Assembly (NCBI GenBank): GCA_947503895.1
Contig: CANNFT010000008.1
Location: 1-64,000 of the forward strand
DNA: 64,000 nucleotides
Direction of reading: 5' to 3'
From: an uncultured Saccharospirillaceae bacterium
GTDB taxonomy: Bacteria; Pseudomonadota; Gammaproteobacteria; Pseudomonadales; Oceanobacteraceae
The first letter of the stretch is position 1, and every line of letters begins with the position of its first letter. Under the pieces are notes generated by a model. The model saw only the letters and a program-made list of their open reading frames with translations, was not told where the DNA came from and did no database searches. Below are positions 60,695 to 64,000 of the stretch, piece by piece. A program made the position numbers and the translations under genes.

Positions 60695-61411
60695 TTATAT
60701 ATCTTCTGCAAATAAGTAGCCTTTACTACGAACAGTTTTAATATGGCGATTAATTTCACTATCTCCAGTTAACTTAGCTCGTATTTGAGAGACCGTAATA
60801 TCGATAAAGCGATTTAATCCGTCGTACTCAATGCCTCTGAGCTGAGAAAGCATTTCATCTCGTGACAAGACCGTGCCGCGATTTTTAACCAGTAACTCCA
60901 ACAGATCGTATTCAGGCACGGTAAATTCGATATTCTTGCCATCCAGTGTGACCTTACGAGATTCAAAATTCACGACAAACCCTTTCAGCTGGTAAGTCGA
61001 TAAATCAAGATGTGTTGTGCTGCTTCGTGGCTGGCTTTCTAAGCGCCTTAATACCGCTCTTGCATGTGCCAGTAAAACTCTGGGCTCTACAGGCTTGGTA
61101 AGGTAATCATCTGCACCGAGCTCTAGCCCTAATACGTGGTCAACGGACTCGCCCGAAGCGGTTAGCATGATAATCCCTCCGTGGTATTGTTTGCGTATTT
61201 GCCTGCAAATACTAATACCGTCTTTACCGGGCAGCATTAAATCGAGGATCACAAGGTCAGGTGGATTGCTTAAAATATACGCTTCGGCTTTTAAGCCGTT
61301 CTCCTCGACCTCTACCGTAAACTCCATCGTTTGCAGGTATTCTTGGATTAATAGAGCGAGCTCGCGGTCATCCTCGACTAAGAATACTTGTTTTTTGTCT
61401 GTCGAATTCAT
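60695..61411 (-). CDS. OmpR/PhoB family response regulator
   Basis: 238 residues. The receiver domain has the acidic pocket (VEDDRE), phosphoacceptor Asp in LVILDLMLPGKDG, Thr in MLTAS and Lys in YLTKPVEP. The winged-helix DNA-binding domain is at about 140-238 (FTVPEYDLLELLVKNRG then IDITVSQIRAKL, TVRSKGYLF). It is the likely partner of the histidine kinase at the right edge, in the same transcription direction. AGAGAAG precedes the ATG. Confidence 0.93.
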   Translation of the reverse strand: MNSTDKKQVFLVEDDRELALLIQEYLQTMEFTVEVEENGLKAEAYILSNPPDLVILDLMLPGKDGISICRQIRKQYHGGIIMLTASGESVDHVLGLELGADDYLTKPVEPRVLLAHARAVLRRLESQPRSSTTHLDLSTYQLKGFVVNFESRKVTLDGKNIEFTVPEYDLLELLVKNRGTVLSRDEMLSQLRGIEYDGLNRFIDITVSQIRAKLTGDSEINRHIKTVRSKGYLFAEDI

Positions 61412-61606
61412 GATGCTTCTCTAGCAGGCTGTTTGTATGCTGAGCAGAGGTTGTTGGTATAATTTAGCAAAGGGTAATAAAGCACAGTGTATGACTCACG
61501 GTTAAGGTTGGTAAAATGCGTATTTTTGTGCTGATGCCAAAAGGTACTTCAGCGAGGCAGGTTGCTCTTTGTAGTCTGCCCAATGTAAAACGCTAGAATC
61601 TCCAAA

Positions 61607-63238
61607 CTAATAATAGACGGAAATATAGGCTTCGGTTTTAATGCGGTCATAGTTAAAGCGACTTTGGTTTGACTTAATGTTCAGTGACGTAATCTCTGCA
61701 CCTATACGAACATTTTTTAATACCGTAAATTCAAGCCCGCTTTCCCAGTATGACCTTTCATCTCTTCTTCTAAAGGGGTATAGAATGTCTTCCTCCTCAT
61801 CTTCCTCATCGGCTTGCACAAGATCAGTATCAATCCCCTGATATTGATCGTTCATCTTTGTTACTTTGAAATGACTTTTTAAATTTTCAGATAAATACCA
61901 CTCAATTTTAGCGAAGCTTGTGAATCGTTGATATGCGCGCGACAGTGAGTCAGGAGATTGTTGATAGTGACCACCTACCCCAAGTGAAAGAGTTAAATGA
62001 CTCGGTAGCAGATTAATATCGGTGCTAATGGACGTGCCCATCCGCATTCCGTTTTTACTTTGGTCAGCCTGTTTGACGTATTGTTTATCTCTAAGTTGTA
62101 ATTCTGCTGTCATTGCTCCCCACGAGGTATCATATTGGTAAGAGGGTGCAATACTGAAGTAGTTGACTAAGTGCTGGTTATTTAAATGAATTTGGTGAAC
62201 AGAGAAAGGCAGTTTGATATGCCACTCAGAATAATTGACCCACTCTAGGCTAGAATAAAGTTTTACATATTTAAGATCACGATGCTGCGCCTCATTTTGA
62301 TCATATTGCTTTTGGTAGTATAAAGAACCAAGCTTGAAGTATCCGTTGGCAGAGGCGTTTTGGATGTCAAATTTATTGAGCGGGCGATAGCGATACGCTG
62401 CAGACAGTTTATAAATTTGATAGCTGCTATTAATGGTTTCCTCATTCGCAACATCAGACTCTTCAATCATATCAATGGACAAAGGGCCGTTAACATTACT
62501 GTCTTCGCCTATCCTCCATTGAGCAGAAGCAAACGCTCTATGTTGATATCGTTTCCGGCTATTTAGACGTGATCGAATGCGTGACTTTAGAGCTGATTTA
62601 TAGGTCGGGAACGCACTATTGAACGAATTAAATGCTGTATTCGCTTCACTGTATCGCCCTAAGGATATTTGACAATCTATTGTGGCCAACCGCGAATGAG
62701 GAACTTGGTTTGAGTTGTTCTCTCGATTGTCTATGGCTTTTTTATATTTTAAGAGAGCGTCTTCGCATTGACCATTTTTCCTTAGCTGATCTGCTTCTGC
62801 TATGGCTGCCCGAATGTTTTGATTTTTTTCTTTGCTCGTGTTTCCAGTGGTCTGCGATGAAGCATGTTTATTTGAAGGGTAAAATTTTGATTTAAATACT
62901 TGAATATTCTTTCTTACAGTAGCGCTAACATTGGGTGTTGCGAGTAATTCGTTAAACAATTTATCGGCCTGATGGTAGTATTCTAAATGCGTATAGGTCG
63001 CCGCTAATTCGACCTTGATTCGAATGTTTCCGGGAGCTTGGGCGAGCAGCTCTTGCAGCCAAAGGGCTGCTTCTTTTAATTGCCCTTGTTGACGCATCTC
63101 TAGTGCGGACTCAAGTGCATGGCTCAACTTACTATTCAAGCGTGGTTCTGCTAGGGTGGATTCACACCGGAGTAGCAATAATGCCAGTACAGCAACGGAT
63201 AAAATAGCAGATTGATATCTCAGTTTAGTAATAGGCAT
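61607..63238 (-). CDS. TPR protein with C-terminal outer-membrane barrel (SLAM/DUF560-like)
   Basis: 543 residues from 63238, chosen for its signal peptide (AILSVAVLALLLLRCESTLA); the frame continues to 63268. Residues ~40-240 are TPR-like helices (GQLKEAALWLQELLAQAPGN, QCEDALLKYKKAI, GRYSEANTAFNSF). The rest is beta-rich with SAQWRIGEDSNVN near its start and ends SVYY, as in surface lipoprotein assembly modifier-type barrels. An acidic insert (DEEDEEEDI) lies near residue 490. It follows the acidic repeat protein by about 57 bp. Translocator function is inferred from architecture only. Confidence 0.7.
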   Translation of the reverse strand: MPITKLRYQSAILSVAVLALLLLRCESTLAEPRLNSKLSHALESALEMRQQGQLKEAALWLQELLAQAPGNIRIKVELAATYTHLEYYHQADKLFNELLATPNVSATVRKNIQVFKSKFYPSNKHASSQTTGNTSKEKNQNIRAAIAEADQLRKNGQCEDALLKYKKAIDNRENNSNQVPHSRLATIDCQISLGRYSEANTAFNSFNSAFPTYKSALKSRIRSRLNSRKRYQHRAFASAQWRIGEDSNVNGPLSIDMIEESDVANEETINSSYQIYKLSAAYRYRPLNKFDIQNASANGYFKLGSLYYQKQYDQNEAQHRDLKYVKLYSSLEWVNYSEWHIKLPFSVHQIHLNNQHLVNYFSIAPSYQYDTSWGAMTAELQLRDKQYVKQADQSKNGMRMGTSISTDINLLPSHLTLSLGVGGHYQQSPDSLSRAYQRFTSFAKIEWYLSENLKSHFKVTKMNDQYQGIDTDLVQADEEDEEEDILYPFRRRDERSYWESGLEFTVLKNVRIGAEITSLNIKSNQSRFNYDRIKTEAYISVYY

Positions 63239-63294
63239 AGCATCTTGATACCGTTTATTGTATTGCATAAATTGTATTAGTTTGTCTGTTGAAT

Positions 63295-63717
63295 TTATTC
63301 GTCATCTTCATCTTCTAGTTCTTCATCTTCTAGCTCTTCATCCTCTAGCTCTTCATCCTCTAGTTCTTCATCTTCTAGCTCTTCATCTTCTAGTTCTTCA
63401 TCCTCTAGTTCTTCATCTTCTAAGTCAGCGTAATCATCGTCGCTCATTTCGCTGTCAGATAAGGCGTCTTCGATATCATGTTCGATTTCTTGATCGTTGT
63501 TTTCTAAAAGCTCAAGTGCATCTTGTGATTCATTCCATTCATCGTGAGAACTGTTAGAAAAAAAATCAAACTGCAATTGGCTGTCATCGAGTTCATTTAA
63601 TTTTCTAAGTTGCTCCAGTTCAGATTCATCGGCGAGGGCTAATGGAATATAAATGGATGCCAACCCGTACCCTGAAATTAAAATAGCGCGAAGTAAATTA
63701 CTAAAGAATCTATTCAT
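63295..63717 (-). CDS. secreted acidic protein with EELED tandem repeats
   Basis: 140 residues. An N-terminal signal-like segment (LLRAILISGYGLASIYIPLALA) precedes a very acidic mature part with almost no basic residues. The C-terminal ~45 residues are seven EELED units then EDDE. Its start overlaps the kinase stop (ATGA), so it is translationally coupled. No family recognised. The repeat region could bind Ca2+ or other cations or be a surface-charge tail (inference). Confidence 0.85.
   Translation of the reverse strand: MNRFFSNLLRAILISGYGLASIYIPLALADESELEQLRKLNELDDSQLQFDFFSNSSHDEWNESQDALELLENNDQEIEHDIEDALSDSEMSDDDYADLEDEELEDEELEDEELEDEELEDEELEDEELEDEELEDEDDE
63307..63425 (-). repeat. 15-bp tandem repeat encoding EELED
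   Basis: Seven consecutive 15-bp units of the plus-strand form (T/C)TCTTCATC(T/C)TCTAG, differing only at third-codon pyrimidines. The silent variation shows that the protein sequence, not just the DNA, is maintained. Confidence 0.95.
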
Positions 63718-64000
63718 TCTTTAGTATCCGATTTAAAGTTTTCAGTGTTTTTTGATAGAGTTTTTAGCTGGCGATCTGATGAACCGTCAATGCTCGGTGG
63801 ATCAATTGAGGCTCCTGAAGTGTGAAGAGCCAGTACCAATTCGAAGCATGCACCTGGTAATGTTTCCTCGAGGCTCGTTCGTTCGATCTCAACCGCTTTT
63901 AATGTGCCTTGATGAGCCTGAGCAATATGTCGAGATATCGCAAGTCCTAGTCCATAGCCACCAGTTTGTCTATTGCGACTGTTATCTAAACGTACAAATG
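63714..64000 (-). CDS. sensor histidine kinase, C-terminal part only
   Basis: The minus strand from 64000 reads FVRLDNSRNRQTGGYGLGLA then ISRHIAQAHQG, the F and G2 boxes of a HATPase_c domain, and ends about 50 residues later with a Ser-rich tail. The stop TGA overlaps the next ATG. The rest lies outside the window. Probable partner of the OmpR-type regulator at 60695. Confidence 0.9.
   Translation of the reverse strand, partial: FVRLDNSRNRQTGGYGLGLAISRHIAQAHQGTLKAVEIERTSLEETLPGACFELVLALHTSGASIDPPSIDGSSDRQLKTLSKNTENFKSDTKE

Noticed and set aside
63307..63425. CRISPR-like array
   Set aside because: Units are contiguous 15-bp tandem repeats in frame with no spacers and no cas genes.

Overview
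The window looks like chromosome of a marine gammaproteobacterium, probably Oceanospirillales/Saccharospirillaceae-like. This is inferred from the purL-mltF-tadA and guaBA neighbourhoods, the ftsH-folP-glmM-tpiA-secG-tRNA-Leu block, moderate GC with AT-rich intergenic DNA, and many single-gene exported proteins. No species can be named from the sequence alone.

Layout. 1-70: 3' tip of a 5S rRNA gene and its terminator, so an rRNA operon ends here. 71-1926: repeat-rich DNA with a (CCAAAA)n microsatellite and two divergent copies of a ~150-bp repeat flanking a MarR-GNAT fusion gene. 1927-8162: small and exported proteins (DUF2164, periplasmic binding protein, MepB, DUF6502 coupled to a GGIGGTG-repeat secreted protein, an outer-membrane barrel, a beta-propeller lipoprotein). 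8494-12149: YqhD-type dehydrogenase, soluble chemoreceptor, PhnD-like binding protein. 12866-18174: exported RPE65-type oxygenase, exported FAD oxidase and a secreted protein of unknown function. 18175-20408: mostly non-coding, with a cold-shock gene and a MITE-like palindromic element. 20409-24314: Rieske protein, membrane protein, crystallin-metallophosphatase fusion, binding protein, MerR regulator. 24589-29203: a molybdenum hydroxylase operon (2Fe-2S subunit, Mo subunit, XdhC-like and MobA-like maturation factors) preceded by a textbook MerR-type promoter. 29325-35641: surface protein, K+ channel, PHP-domain lipoprotein, DUF2608 protein. 35914-47491: housekeeping guaB, guaA, tadA, mltF and purL with small genes between. 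48450-52954: a giant lipoprotein and a DUF3187 barrel. 53021-59604: yhbY, then ftsH-folP-glmM-tpiA-secG-tRNA-Leu. 59605-60694: a decayed tyrosine recombinase of integron-integrase type. 60695-64000: an operon-like group of sensor kinase (cut by the window edge), acidic repeat protein, TPR/beta-barrel protein and OmpR-type response regulator.

The clearest functional units are the MerR-controlled molybdenum hydroxylase cluster, purine synthesis/salvage (guaB, guaA, purL), the ftsH-folate-cell wall-glycolysis-Sec block, and the two-component/acidic-protein/barrel group at the right edge. The last is the best candidate for an undescribed system. Breaks in expected gene order (no rlmE between yhbY and ftsH; no rimP-nusA after tRNA-Leu) coincide with long non-coding stretches holding gene debris.
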